Source of the DNA: Granulicella paludicola
Lineage (GTDB): Bacteria; Acidobacteriota; Terriglobia; Terriglobales; Acidobacteriaceae
Length of the DNA stretch: 64,000 nt
Direction: 5' to 3'
Assembly (NCBI RefSeq): GCF_025685545.1
Contig: NZ_JAGSYC010000026.1
Location: 558,001-622,000, forward strand
Of this stretch, positions 56,600 to 64,000 are shown piece by piece (position 1 is the stretch's first letter; every line of letters starts with the position of its first letter). A program made the position numbers and the translations under genes. The notes below the pieces were generated by a model. The model worked only from the letters and a program-made list of their open reading frames with translations, did not search any database and was not told where the DNA came from.

Positions 56600-56629
56600 A
56601 CGAAGGCCGCCATTGCTGGCGGCCTTCGT
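56600..56629. terminator. Bidirectional terminator between the quinone-reductase gene and dnaA
   Basis: A perfect 13-bp stem (56600-56612 with 56617-56629) with loop TTGC sits between two convergent stops. Confidence 0.85.
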
Positions 56630-56648
56630 TGGTTCTAATGCCCTGATG

Positions 56649-58052
56649 TTAGCCGAGCGTCTCCATGAGTTTGTTGACGGTGCGGTTCAGGTCCTTGTCG
56701 TTGCGGCGCTGTTCATCGATCTTGCTGATCGAGTGCATCACCGTGGTGTGGTGCTTACCGCCGAACTGGCGGCCGATCTCAGGCAGGCTCGCTTCCGTGA
56801 GCTGCTTGGCCAGGTACATGGCGATCTGGCGCGGCACCACGATCTGGCGGGAGTTGTTCTTTTGCTTCAGCTCGGCCACGCGCATACCGAACTGCTCGGC
56901 TACGGCACGCTGGATGGCTTCGATGGTGATCTTGCGGACCTGCGTGTCGATGAACTGCTTCAGGCACTGCTGCGCCGTGGGCAGCGTGATTTCCACGCCG
57001 TGCAGCGAGCACCAGGCGATGAGGCGGACGAGAGCGCCTTCGAGCTCTCGGACGTTCGTACGCACGTTGCCGGCGATGAAGAGGGCGACGTCGGTGGGCA
57101 GGGTGGTCTGCTCCATCTCTGCCTTCTTCTGCAGGATGGCTACCTTGGTTTCAAGATCGGGCGGCTGTACGTCGACGACCAGGCCCCACTCAAAGCGGGA
57201 GCGGAGGCGGTCTTCGAAGTCGGCTAGCTCTTTGGGCGGGCGATCGCTGGCTACGACGATCTGCTTGTTGGTCTCGTGCAGCGCGTTGAAGGTATGGAAG
57301 AACTCCTCCTGCGTGCGTTCTTTGCCTGCGAGGAACTGGATATCGTCGATCAGCAGGACATCGACCGTGCGATAGCGATCGCGGAAGCCGGTCATCTTGT
57401 CGTAACGAACGGAGTTGATCATCTCGTTCGTGAACTTCTCGCCGGAGACGTAGCTGACCGCAGCGAGCGGGTTGCGCGCCTTCACCATGTGACCGATGGC
57501 CTGCATGAGATGGGTCTTGCCTAGGCCTACGCCGCCGTAGAGAAAGAGCGGGTTGTAGGCCTTGGAGGGGCGCTCGGCGACGGCCTGCGCGGCGGCTGAG
57601 GCGAACTGATTTCCAGCTCCGACGACGAAGCTATCGAACTGATAACGCGGGTTTAGCTGCGCTGCGGAGTTCCAGTCGAAGCGCGACTGCTCCGGGCCGC
57701 CGGGAGTGTAGTTGCGGCGGGGGGCATTCTGGCTATGGCTGGACTGAGGGGCAAAGCCGCCGTCTTCGCGGAGGCGGGGCATCGCCTCTGGCGGCGGTAC
57801 GTCGAAGGTGACCTGTTCGAGCTCGAGACCAAGATTATCCATGGCCTCCGCGATGTGATCACCGTACATCTCTCCGATGTGGGAGAACTCTTCGGTCGGA
57901 ATGCGCACGTGCAGTGTCTTGCCATCCACATGGCTGAATCGGGTAGGCTTCAACCAAGTCTCATAGCTCTGGCGATTGATCTTCTTTTCGAGCGCGCCCA
58001 GAATCCGGACCCACGGGTTCAAAACAGTAGCTGGCACGGGGACAAATGACAT
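56649..58052 (-). CDS. dnaA: Chromosomal replication initiator DnaA
   Basis: A 467-residue DnaA. Domain I starts with PWVRILGALEKKINRQSYETWLKPT. A Pro/Ser/Asn-rich linker (about 88-135) precedes the AAA+ domain with P-loop LYGGVGLGKT (171-180), VLLIDDIQFLAGKERTQEEFFH and the box VII arginine region. Domain IV carries the DNA-binding signature AMYLAKQLTEASLPEIGRQFGGKHHTTVMHS (split). It melts the origin as an ATP filament and controls initiation. It is divergent from rpmH across a 627-bp gap, while dnaN lies 4.4 kb away on the other side of yidC. Confidence 0.97.
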   Translation of the reverse strand: MSFVPVPATVLNPWVRILGALEKKINRQSYETWLKPTRFSHVDGKTLHVRIPTEEFSHIGEMYGDHIAEAMDNLGLELEQVTFDVPPPEAMPRLREDGGFAPQSSHSQNAPRRNYTPGGPEQSRFDWNSAAQLNPRYQFDSFVVGAGNQFASAAAQAVAERPSKAYNPLFLYGGVGLGKTHLMQAIGHMVKARNPLAAVSYVSGEKFTNEMINSVRYDKMTGFRDRYRTVDVLLIDDIQFLAGKERTQEEFFHTFNALHETNKQIVVASDRPPKELADFEDRLRSRFEWGLVVDVQPPDLETKVAILQKKAEMEQTTLPTDVALFIAGNVRTNVRELEGALVRLIAWCSLHGVEITLPTAQQCLKQFIDTQVRKITIEAIQRAVAEQFGMRVAELKQKNNSRQIVVPRQIAMYLAKQLTEASLPEIGRQFGGKHHTTVMHSISKIDEQRRNDKDLNRTVNKLMETLG

Positions 58053-58479
58053 GCTTCGATCTTCCTTCTTCTTGTTTTCTTGAGTTTCTTAGGCAGCAAA
58101 ACGTACAAACCCTTGGCAGGGAGGGAAATTTTACGCACAGGTCTCCTGTCCTCGCAGCTATGCGCTGCGGAGCAGTTATAGAGCCCTGGTTTGCTTCTGA
58201 AGTTCACCCACCGTCTTCTAGTTTAGATGTCTAAGACCGGCAGGGGACTGAGTCGAACAAAAAATCTTGATTTCCATGCTTCAAAAACTCTGAACGTAGA
58301 TAGGAAGCATCATCACGGAACGGAGTCGATACTAACACCCGAAACCCCTCCCTTCGCCACCTCAAATTGCGTTAACCCTGAAAGAATTTCAGGGTTGCAC
58401 CAAACGTTGTGAAGAATCGGCGAGACGGCAGTAACCTGAGTAGCAGGCAGGGTGAATCTCACGTCACGGCACGATATTG
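58053..58479. other. dnaA-rpmH intergenic region (classical oriC position)
   Basis: This is the usual place for oriC in many bacteria, but I find no consensus TTATCCACA. The nearest matches are 7/9: TTACGCACA (58131-58139), and the reverse-strand TGTGAAGAA near 58411. A perfect 10-bp inverted repeat with a three-base loop (58374-58396) stands about 300 bp upstream of rpmH. AT content is raised but not extreme. Origin function is possible, not shown. Confidence 0.35.
58374..58396. repeat. Perfect 10-bp inverted repeat in the dnaA-rpmH gap
   Basis: AACCCTGAAA (58374-58383) and TTTCAGGGTT (58387-58396) flank GAA. There is no gene end nearby that would need a terminator, so it may be a protein-binding or origin element. 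Confidence 0.6.
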
Positions 58480-58480
58480 A

Positions 58481-58509
58481 TTGCGGGTTTTCCTCAGCGC
58501 TGCTATACT
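58481..58509 (+). promoter_or_regulatory. Promoter of the rpmH-rnpA-yidD-yidC operon
   Basis: TTGCGG (58481-58486), 17 bp, TATACT (58504-58509), with an extended -10 TGC just before it. Transcription would start near 58516, leaving a leader of about 165 bases before rpmH. Confidence 0.7.
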
Positions 58510-58679
58510 CAAATCTTGCTGCCGTACGGGTGTTTCAGCCCTCGTACAGGAGACTCCGGCCAAGCCTGATTTGCATCACCTCAGTGTTCTGCCGGTTCCA
58601 GTGTTCTCGCCTCGCTTCATTGATGCGGACACGTCTGGCAATCTCATCAAGCAGACACTTTTTCGAACAGGAACCTATC

Positions 58680-58835
58680 ATGCCGAAGCGTACTTTCCAG
58701 CCCAACCGTCGCCGCCGCGCCAAAGTGCACGGCTTTCTCGTTCGCATGGCCTCCAAGGCCGGTGCAGCTGTCCTCAGCCGCCGCCGCGCCAAGGGCCGCC
58801 ACAAGATCGCTGTATCTGCCGGCTTCCGCGACTAG
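58680..58835 (+). CDS. rpmH: 50S ribosomal protein L34
   Basis: A 51-residue protein: [20 protein letters not shown] ... [14 protein letters not shown]. It has the invariant L34 core (KRTFQPN, GFL.RM, RR.KGR). A small basic protein of the large ribosomal subunit. The ATG has CAGGA seven bases upstream. It is divergent from dnaA, and a terminator-like hairpin separates it from rnpA. Confidence 0.96.
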   Translation: MPKRTFQPNRRRRAKVHGFLVRMASKAGAAVLSRRRAKGRHKIAVSAGFRD

Positions 58836-58866
58836 TTTTTAGAGACTTCGCAGAAACGTTTCAAAG

Positions 58867-58905
58867 AACGCGCTCACGGGACATCCTCCCGCGAGCGCGT
58901 TTTTT
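58867..58905 (+). terminator. Attenuating terminator between rpmH and rnpA
   Basis: The stem 58867-58880 with 58888-58901 (nine plus four pairs, one A/C mismatch) has a seven-base loop and is followed by a TTTTTT run. It would stop most transcripts after rpmH, so L34 is made in excess of RnpA. Confidence 0.8.
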
Positions 58906-58946
58906 ACGACTTCCTCTCTTCCCTTGCCCCCCAGGTATTGCTCTTC

Positions 58947-59342
58947 ATGGCCTCTCTCACTCCGCATCGCCTGCGCAAACACGCTGACTACCAGTTCACG
59001 TACAAGGCTGGCCGCAAGCAGTTTGCAAAGCAGATCGCGTACTTCCATACGCTGCGACCTGCGGAGCGCAGAAGCGATACCCCTGGGCCACGCATCGGGC
59101 TTACCGTGCCCAAGGCGCTGGGCAAGGCTGTTGATCGCAACCGCATCAAGCGGCGCATGCGCGAGGCCGTGCGAGCGAACCTGGCTCTGCTTACGTCGCC
59201 GGTGGATGTGATCCTGCATCCACGGCGGTCGGTGATCGAAATGGACTTCCAGCAGCTGAAGCGCGAGGTTGCGCAGATATTCCGCAGCGTTCAGGCGGCT
59301 TGTGACCGGGCTACGCAAAAGGCTGCGGCACCGCTGGCGTAG
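58947..59342 (+). CDS. rnpA: Ribonuclease P protein component
   Basis: A 131-residue protein from ATG 58947; TTG 58938 is the alternative. HRLRKHADYQFTYKAGRKQF, then PRIGLTVPKALGKAVDRNRIKRRMREAVR (split), is the conserved RnpA core with the RNR motif contacting RNase P RNA. It assists tRNA 5' maturation. The N-terminus is typical; the C-terminal tail ATQKAAAPLA is loose. Confidence 0.95.
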   Translation: MASLTPHRLRKHADYQFTYKAGRKQFAKQIAYFHTLRPAERRSDTPGPRIGLTVPKALGKAVDRNRIKRRMREAVRANLALLTSPVDVILHPRRSVIEMDFQQLKREVAQIFRSVQAACDRATQKAAAPLA

Positions 59343-59353
59343 AGGAGTCGCGA

Positions 59354-59626
59354 TTGGCCGATCCGAAGAACGCTGAAGACCGACCCGATCCCGCACAAGA
59401 GCGCCGCCAGCGGTGGGTCCTTCGCCTGCACGGCGTCTACAAACGGGTGCTTTCCCCGCTTTTTCACGTCTTTGTAACGTCACAGTGCAAGTACCTGCCG
59501 ACATGCAGCGACTATGCGTATACGGCGGTTGTCCGGCATGGCTGGATCAAAGGTGGCTGGCTGGCGATGCGAAGGGTGGGGCGGTGCCATCCGTTTGCCA
59601 AAGGTGGGTTCGATCCGGTTCCCTAA
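59354..59626 (+). CDS. yidD: Membrane-insertion efficiency factor YidD
   Basis: A 90-residue protein from TTG 59354, with GAGGAG upstream. VYKRVLSPLFHVFVTSQCKYLPTCSDYAYTAVVRHGWIKGGWLAMRRVGRCHPFAKGGFDPVP (split) has the family's C.(Y/F).PTCS.Y and RCHPF..GG.DPVP motifs. It supports YidC-dependent membrane insertion. It lies in the conserved place between rnpA and yidC. Confidence 0.95.
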   Translation: MADPKNAEDRPDPAQERRQRWVLRLHGVYKRVLSPLFHVFVTSQCKYLPTCSDYAYTAVVRHGWIKGGWLAMRRVGRCHPFAKGGFDPVP

Positions 59627-59792
59627 CGAGGGCCCAGACCCTAACAATATCTCCGCCTCTCCGCCGTCATCCCCTTGTGGAGCAACGGTAATTTGTCGCG
59701 GACGCCACAAAACGAGGCTGCGCCACCATTTATCATCGAAGGTGCGCAGGCTGCGCTCGTACGCGGCCTCATGAAAGTGTAGGAACCACCCT

Positions 59793-61649
59793 TTGCCAGA
59801 GTTTCGTAATCCCAATCAGGCCGGCGGATCCGGCTCGGACAATCGCTCGCTCCTCATCATGATGGTTGTCATGATCGGCGTCCTCTTCGGCGTGCAGTAT
59901 TGGCGCTCGCAGCATGCGACTGAGCCAGCTCCCGCAGCTGCCACACAGCAGCAGAGCTCCAGTCCGACCCAGAGCGCCCCGGTTGCAGCACAGGCAGCTT
60001 CCACGCCGACTGCAGCCAGCGCTGTTCCGGCCGTCGCTGCTGCAGCTGAGTCCATCACCACCGTCGAGAACGAGTTGTACAAGATCACTTTTTCGAATAA
60101 AGGTGGACAGGTCACTTCATGGATTCTGAAGCGCTATACGGGCAGCGACAATAAGTCGCCTCTCGATCTGGTGCAGGAGCACTCTGCAAAGCAGTTCGGG
60201 TACCCGCTCTCGCTTTACACGTATGACGCTGGGCTGACCGCGCAACTGGCGAATGCGCTGTACGTACCTTCTGCCACCGGCACGCTGCAGTCGCCAGCCA
60301 CGCTGACCTTCAAATACGCGCAGGGCGATCTCGATGTGACGAAGACCTTCACCTTCGGCGCCGATTACGTCGTTCATGCCGACACGGTCGTTCTCCGCAA
60401 CGGCGCGCCTGTACGCGCGCTGCTGAGCTGGCCCGCCTCGTTTGGCGATATGGATACCCTCACCGCCTATGCGAGCGTGAACGTCGACTCCAGCACCAAC
60501 GGCCACGACGACCACGTCGCTTTCAAGAAGGTCATTGGCGGTGCCACGGTCGGCGGCCCCTTCGACTTCGCTGGCCTCAGCGACCAGTACTTTGCGGCGA
60601 TCTTCCTGCCTGATGCTCCGACGGACTCGACGATGGTCACGCTGCACCACGAGATTCCTGCAGCATCGATCCCCGCGGGGCCTGGCCGTCCAAGCCTATT
60701 CGGCAGCAGCAAGGCGGACCTGCCGATCCTCGGCACCACGGTAGGCGACCTGAACGGCCACAACCAGGTGCGCCTTTTTGTTGGACCGAAGGCGATCGAC
60801 GTTCTGAAGTCGGTGAAGACTTCCTCCGGCGGAAACCTGGAGCCGGTACTGGACTTCGGCTTCTTCGGGCCTATTGGCAAGTACCTGTTCATCGGCCTGC
60901 ACGCGGTTCACGCGCTGCTGCCGAGCGATCCCAGCAACCTGAAGAACTTCTCATGGGGCTGGGCGATCGTGCTGTTTACCATCCTCATCAATCTGGTGCT
61001 GCTGCCGCTGCGTATCAAGGGCATGAAGTCGATGCTGAAGATGCAGCGCATTCAGCCGGGCATCGACAAGATCAAGGCAAAGTACGGCAACCCCAAGCCG
61101 ACCGACCCCAAGGCCGCGGAGATGAACTCCGAGGTGATGGCGTACCAGAAGGAGCAGGGCGTCAGCATGTTCGGTGGCTGCGTTCCGTCGTTGATCCAGC
61201 TACCACTGCTGTTCGCCTTCTTTACGATGATGACGCGTGTGGTCGAGTTGCGGCACGCACACTTCTTCTGGCTGCCGGATCTCTCGTCGGCGGACCCGTA
61301 CCATATCCTGCCTATCCTGATGGTAGTCACGTCGTTCCTGGTTCAGTTCTACACGCCGTCGCCGGGTGTGGATCCTCAGCAGCAGAAGATGATGGCGTTC
61401 ATGATGCCGGCATTCTCGGGCTATATGACGTGGAACTACGCTTCGGGACTGGCGCTGTACTGGAACGTCGGCAACCTGATCATGATCATCCAGCAGACGG
61501 TGATGAACAATACGTCGCTGGGCAAGGAGATCAAGGAGATCGCAGCCAGGCGTGCTGCTGCCGCTACCAAGCGCACGCTGCCTCCGCAGCAGCGGCAGGG
61601 CGGTGGGACGGGGCCTATCCCACCCAAGACGATCCAAGGACGCCGCTAA
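59793..61649 (+). CDS. yidC: Membrane protein insertase YidC
   Basis: A 618-residue long-form (Gram-negative type) YidC. It starts at TTG 59793 with a first membrane helix (SLLIMMVVMIGVLFGVQYW, about 19-37), a Pro/Ala/Ser-rich linker, and a periplasmic beta-sandwich domain (about 85-350). The conserved insertase core follows from FSWGWAIVLFTILINLVLLPLRIK to LYWNVGNLIMIIQQTVMNN, including the basic hydrophilic-groove helix and MLKMQRIQPGIDKIKAKYG. The C-terminal tail is basic (KTIQGRR). It inserts inner-membrane proteins with or without Sec. Confidence 0.96.
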   Translation: MPEFRNPNQAGGSGSDNRSLLIMMVVMIGVLFGVQYWRSQHATEPAPAAATQQQSSSPTQSAPVAAQAASTPTAASAVPAVAAAAESITTVENELYKITFSNKGGQVTSWILKRYTGSDNKSPLDLVQEHSAKQFGYPLSLYTYDAGLTAQLANALYVPSATGTLQSPATLTFKYAQGDLDVTKTFTFGADYVVHADTVVLRNGAPVRALLSWPASFGDMDTLTAYASVNVDSSTNGHDDHVAFKKVIGGATVGGPFDFAGLSDQYFAAIFLPDAPTDSTMVTLHHEIPAASIPAGPGRPSLFGSSKADLPILGTTVGDLNGHNQVRLFVGPKAIDVLKSVKTSSGGNLEPVLDFGFFGPIGKYLFIGLHAVHALLPSDPSNLKNFSWGWAIVLFTILINLVLLPLRIKGMKSMLKMQRIQPGIDKIKAKYGNPKPTDPKAAEMNSEVMAYQKEQGVSMFGGCVPSLIQLPLLFAFFTMMTRVVELRHAHFFWLPDLSSADPYHILPILMVVTSFLVQFYTPSPGVDPQQQKMMAFMMPAFSGYMTWNYASGLALYWNVGNLIMIIQQTVMNNTSLGKEIKEIAARRAAAATKRTLPPQQRQGGGTGPIPPKTIQGRR

Positions 61650-61670
61650 AGCATCCTGTGGTGCATCAGG

Positions 61671-61699
61671 CAAAGCCCGCTCCTTGTGAGCGGGCTTTG
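61671..61699 (+). terminator. Rho-independent-like terminator after yidC
   Basis: A perfect 12-bp stem (61671-61682 with 61688-61699) with a five-base loop lies 21 bases after the yidC stop. Confidence 0.8.
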
Positions 61700-61740
61700 C
61701 TGCGTCTACGTTCCCAGCAGCTGTGATCTCGACCGGTAGA

Positions 61741-61787
61741 GCACATCCTGCCCCTTCGGCTACGCTGAGGGTCAGGATGACAATGTC
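61741..61787 (+). repeat. Dispersed repeat A, copy 7 (long variant)
   Basis: GCACATCCTGCCCCTTCGGC, then TACGCTGAGGGTCAGGATGA and CAATG. Same long form as the copy at 39233-39280. Confidence 0.7.
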
Positions 61788-61799
61788 CGAGGAGTAAGC

Positions 61800-62495
61800 G
61801 AGCGGGAGAGGAAATGTGCCCTTGTGTGTGTAAACCTAGTACGCGTGAAGAGGCCCAAACCCTCGTGAATAGCGGTCGGAATGCACCTGTATCGGGCAGA
61901 ATGACTTAAATTTCTCACCCTCCAGTTAAAACACCTGCCCCAAACTTAAGCATTTAAGCGGCTTATGGACACTGACGGCTTTTAAAGGTTTAAGCCTCGT
62001 TTTCCGAGGAGGTCCACAAAGTGTTGTTAATTAAGGCACCCCCTCGAATTCAATTAACACGGGGATTAACCGCTTTAACCAACACAACTTAGCTTTAACT
62101 CACTTAACCTTTCCACGAGGGTTGTGGGGTTAATGCAAAAGCCGCCACGCAACCGAGAGGTGCACACCGACTTTCCGACTTCCTCGTTTAAACCCACCGA
62201 GTTATGGAAAGCTCGTACGCGCATCCTCCCCGCTGCCCATGCGGTTTTAAGCCTTAAATCCACCTTTCCACCCACAACGACTAGTACTTCTAGAACTATC
62301 TCTCCTCTCAGGGTGTTTTCTTAGAAGCATTCTCCCCACCCCAAACTCATCGCAAAGTCAGACCTGAGACCTGTGGCACCGGATGTCCAGACATCCACGT
62401 ATCCAACATTCAGGCGTGATATTCACAGCCTCCCGGAACTGGCAGAAACCCGCGCCACGCCCTAGAATCAAACCATTCAGGGAGAGCCTATTACC
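61800..62495. other. TTAA-rich non-coding region upstream of dnaN, candidate origin or control region
   Basis: The 846-bp yidC-dnaN gap has no gene. From 61906 to 62257 I count about seventeen TTAA tetramers, several in ATTAACC / CTTTAACC / CTTAACC form spaced 9, 20 and 9 bp (62066, 62075, 62095, 62104). Base composition is clearly less GC-rich than the surroundings. A TTATGGACA (61963-61971) is 7/9 to a DnaA box. It may be an AT-rich unwinding region or a dnaN regulatory region. GGGAGAG before GTG 62496 is the dnaN ribosome-binding site. Confidence 0.45.
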
Positions 62496-63665
62496 GTGTC
62501 CACCACAGCCGTTACAACCGACACCGCAGCCCCCACCGGCAACCTCGAGATCACCGTCTCCCGCGCCGAGCTTCTGCGCGAGCTCACAGCGGCTCAGTCC
62601 GTCGTTGAGCGCAAGACCACGATCCCGATCCTTTCGAACTTTCTGTTCGAGGCAGCCGACGACCGGCTGACGATCACGGCGACCGATCTCGACCTCTCGC
62701 TGCGGACGTCCTGCATCGCGAAGGTGAAGACATCCGGTGCGTGCACGATCCCGGCGCGCAAGCTGTACGACTACATCAAGCTGCTTCCTGAAGGCGACAT
62801 CTCGCTGAAGCTGATGGACAACCACTGGGTGCAGATCCGCGCTGGCCGCTCGAACACGAAGATGGTGGGCATGGCGCGCGCGAACTTCCCGCAGGTGCCT
62901 GAGTTCCCTGCAATCGGTGCTTTCAAGATTGCGGCGCCTGCGCTGCGCAACATGATCTCGAAGACGATCTTTGCGATCTCGAACGAGGAGTCACGCTACA
63001 CGCTGAACGGCGCGCTGCTGGTGCTGAAGTCGGAGTCGATGGCGATGGTGGCAACCGATGGTCACCGCCTGGCGCACATCGAAAAGCTTGGCGAGATACT
63101 GGAGGGCATCTCCGGTGAAAAGAAGACGCTGATCCCGCGCAAGGCCCTTGCAGAAATTTCGAGCCTGCTGGGCGGCTCCGATGCGGAGCACATCGAGTTC
63201 TCCGATGACGAGCAGACGCTGTTCTTCAAGATCGGCAACCGCGTGTTGACCAGCCGCAAGCTCACCGGTCAGTTCCCCAACTACGAGGCTGTGCTGCCAC
63301 GCGACAATACGAAGTTTGTGATTGTGCGCTCGGAAGATTTGATGAAGAGCATCCAGCGCGTTGCGCAGTTTGCGGACGAGCGTTCGGGTGCGATCAAGCT
63401 GCGCCTGGAGCAGAATGAGCTGAAGATCTCCGCGCAGTCGACCGATGCGGGTGAGTCGGAGGACATCATCGAGACGCCCTATAACTACGATCCGATCGTG
63501 GTGGGTTTTAACTCAAGCTACCTGATCGACTACCTGCGAGCAACGGGCGAGACCGGCGAGGTCCGTCTGGAGTTCAAGGATGCGCAGTCTGCGGGCCAGA
63601 TGCGCCCGGAAGACGGCTCGGACGATGTGAAGTATCGCTACATCCTGATGCCTATGCGGATCTGA
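62496..63665 (+). CDS. dnaN: DNA polymerase III sliding clamp (beta subunit)
   Basis: A 389-residue clamp starting at GTG 62496. After a 17-residue non-conserved start, LEITVSRAELLRELTAAQSVVERKTTIPILSNFL is the first of three clamp domains. ATDLDLSLRTSC and MVATDGHRLAHIEK are family landmarks, and the end YRYILMPMRI is the invariant C-terminus around the peptide-binding pocket. It tethers polymerases, including the ImuB/DnaE2 mutasome encoded at 10-16 kb, to DNA. Confidence 0.97.
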   Translation: MSTTAVTTDTAAPTGNLEITVSRAELLRELTAAQSVVERKTTIPILSNFLFEAADDRLTITATDLDLSLRTSCIAKVKTSGACTIPARKLYDYIKLLPEGDISLKLMDNHWVQIRAGRSNTKMVGMARANFPQVPEFPAIGAFKIAAPALRNMISKTIFAISNEESRYTLNGALLVLKSESMAMVATDGHRLAHIEKLGEILEGISGEKKTLIPRKALAEISSLLGGSDAEHIEFSDDEQTLFFKIGNRVLTSRKLTGQFPNYEAVLPRDNTKFVIVRSEDLMKSIQRVAQFADERSGAIKLRLEQNELKISAQSTDAGESEDIIETPYNYDPIVVGFNSSYLIDYLRATGETGEVRLEFKDAQSAGQMRPEDGSDDVKYRYILMPMRI

Positions 63666-63712
63666 GTCCTGCGCGGACGGCGGGATGCGCTCTGCGCAAG
63701 GGTTCGTAGGTT

Positions 63713-63728
63713 TTATCCACTATCTACA
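63713..63728. promoter_or_regulatory. DnaA-box-like pair downstream of dnaN
   Basis: TTATCCACT (63713-63721) matches the DnaA box TTATCCACA at 8/9. It overlaps CTATCTACA (63720-63728, 7/9) and is followed by AGCAAAAAAAATC. This is the best DnaA-box match noticed in the window. Confidence 0.45.
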
Positions 63729-63747
63729 CAAGCAAAAAAAATCGCGG

Positions 63748-63766
63748 GGCCGCTCTCTGAGCGGCC
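63748..63766. terminator. Terminator after dnaN
   Basis: An 8-bp G/C stem (63748-63755 with 63759-63766) with loop TCT is followed by TCTT. It serves dnaN and possibly the convergent monooxygenase gene. Confidence 0.65.
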
Positions 63767-63822
63767 TCTTCTGATTGAGCGATTACATAACTACGAACGA
63801 GAGCTCGCGTGTGCGGGATGAC

Positions 63823-64000
63823 CTATGCGTTCACCCTCGGTCGAACCTCAGAGCCTAGAAGCTCGATGGAGCGTAGCTGTTTTTCGTGAGGGATGGTTCC
63901 GCCGCTGATCATGAGCGTGATCCGGGAAACGCCTCCCAAGGCGTCGCTGGTGGCCCAGATTTTTTCGGCGACGGTTGTAGGTGCGCCTACGAAGAAGCTG
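63823..64000 (-). CDS. LLM-class flavin-dependent oxidoreductase, C-terminal part (truncated by window edge)
   Basis: The minus strand from the right edge reads SFFVGAPTTVAEKIWATSDA, then LGGVSRITLMISGGTIPHEK and QLRSIELLGSEVRPRVNA with a stop at 63823-63825. 'G.P..VAEKI....' followed by 'R..L....G..PHE...RSIELLG.EV.P.V' is the typical C-terminal end of bacterial luciferase-like monooxygenases, which use reduced flavin. The start lies outside the window and only 58 residues are visible. The substrate is unknown. Confidence 0.8.
   Translation of the reverse strand, partial: SFFVGAPTTVAEKIWATSDALGGVSRITLMISGGTIPHEKQLRSIELLGSEVRPRVNA

Overview
The window looks like a chromosomal segment of an Acidobacteriota genome, most likely family Acidobacteriaceae (Terriglobia: Granulicella, Edaphobacter or Terriglobus type). 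The grounds are a GC-rich genome, an Oar-like TonB-dependent receptor with a carboxypeptidase-regulatory domain, DUF5117/DUF4953-type zinc proteases, an imuA-imuB-dnaE2 mutasome, and many small intergenic repeats. This assignment is inference from gene content, not from a database search.

Layout. 1-1.3 kb is the tail of a glycosyltransferase / acyl-CoA-dehydrogenase-like operon entering from the left. 1.4-5.9 kb is a leftward block: a 47-residue zinc-ribbon protein and a coupled operon of MFS transporter, metallophosphoesterase, ArsB-like permease and YdcZ-like transporter. 6.1-10.1 kb is a sigma-54 two-component module: a secreted proline-rich protein, and divergently a histidine kinase and an NtrC-type regulator, with back-to-back -24/-12 promoters and a central inverted repeat. 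10.4-16.3 kb is the imuA-imuB-dnaE2 translesion-synthesis operon. 16.3-26.8 kb holds a membrane glycosyltransferase, a TonB-dependent receptor, two tiny proteins, a 753-residue protein of unknown function and a secreted zinc metalloprotease. 27.2-28.5 kb has an XRE regulator and a Gly/His-rich secreted protein.

28.7-33.2 kb is the chromosome-partition locus: a class I amidotransferase, rsmG, parA and parB. Four perfect 16-bp parS palindromes lie here (one inside the amidotransferase gene, three in the rsmG-parA gap), followed by a FitAB/VapBC-type toxin-antitoxin pair with a double operator. 33.4-48.4 kb is mixed metabolism and housekeeping (tag, amidohydrolase, methyltransferases, a broken DUF4160 gene beside DUF2442, HU, M28 peptidase, ruvA, plsC, folC, accD). 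48.7-56.6 kb has a lysozyme-like protein, thrS (with a fifth, 15/16 parS-like site), two SRPBCC proteins, a DsbA-like protein and two oxidoreductases.

56.6-63.7 kb is the replication-initiation neighbourhood: dnaA on the minus strand, divergent from rpmH-rnpA-yidD-yidC, then an 846-bp TTAA-rich non-coding stretch and dnaN. No consensus DnaA box was seen in either large gap; the best match (8/9) lies just 3' of dnaN. The window ends in the C-terminal part of a luciferase-like monooxygenase on the minus strand.

Across the window an intergenic element of about 30-50 bp ending in CAGGATGACAAT recurs about eight times, and a second repeat type occurs in two fuller copies plus a partial one. One copy supplies the last codons and stop of the tag gene.
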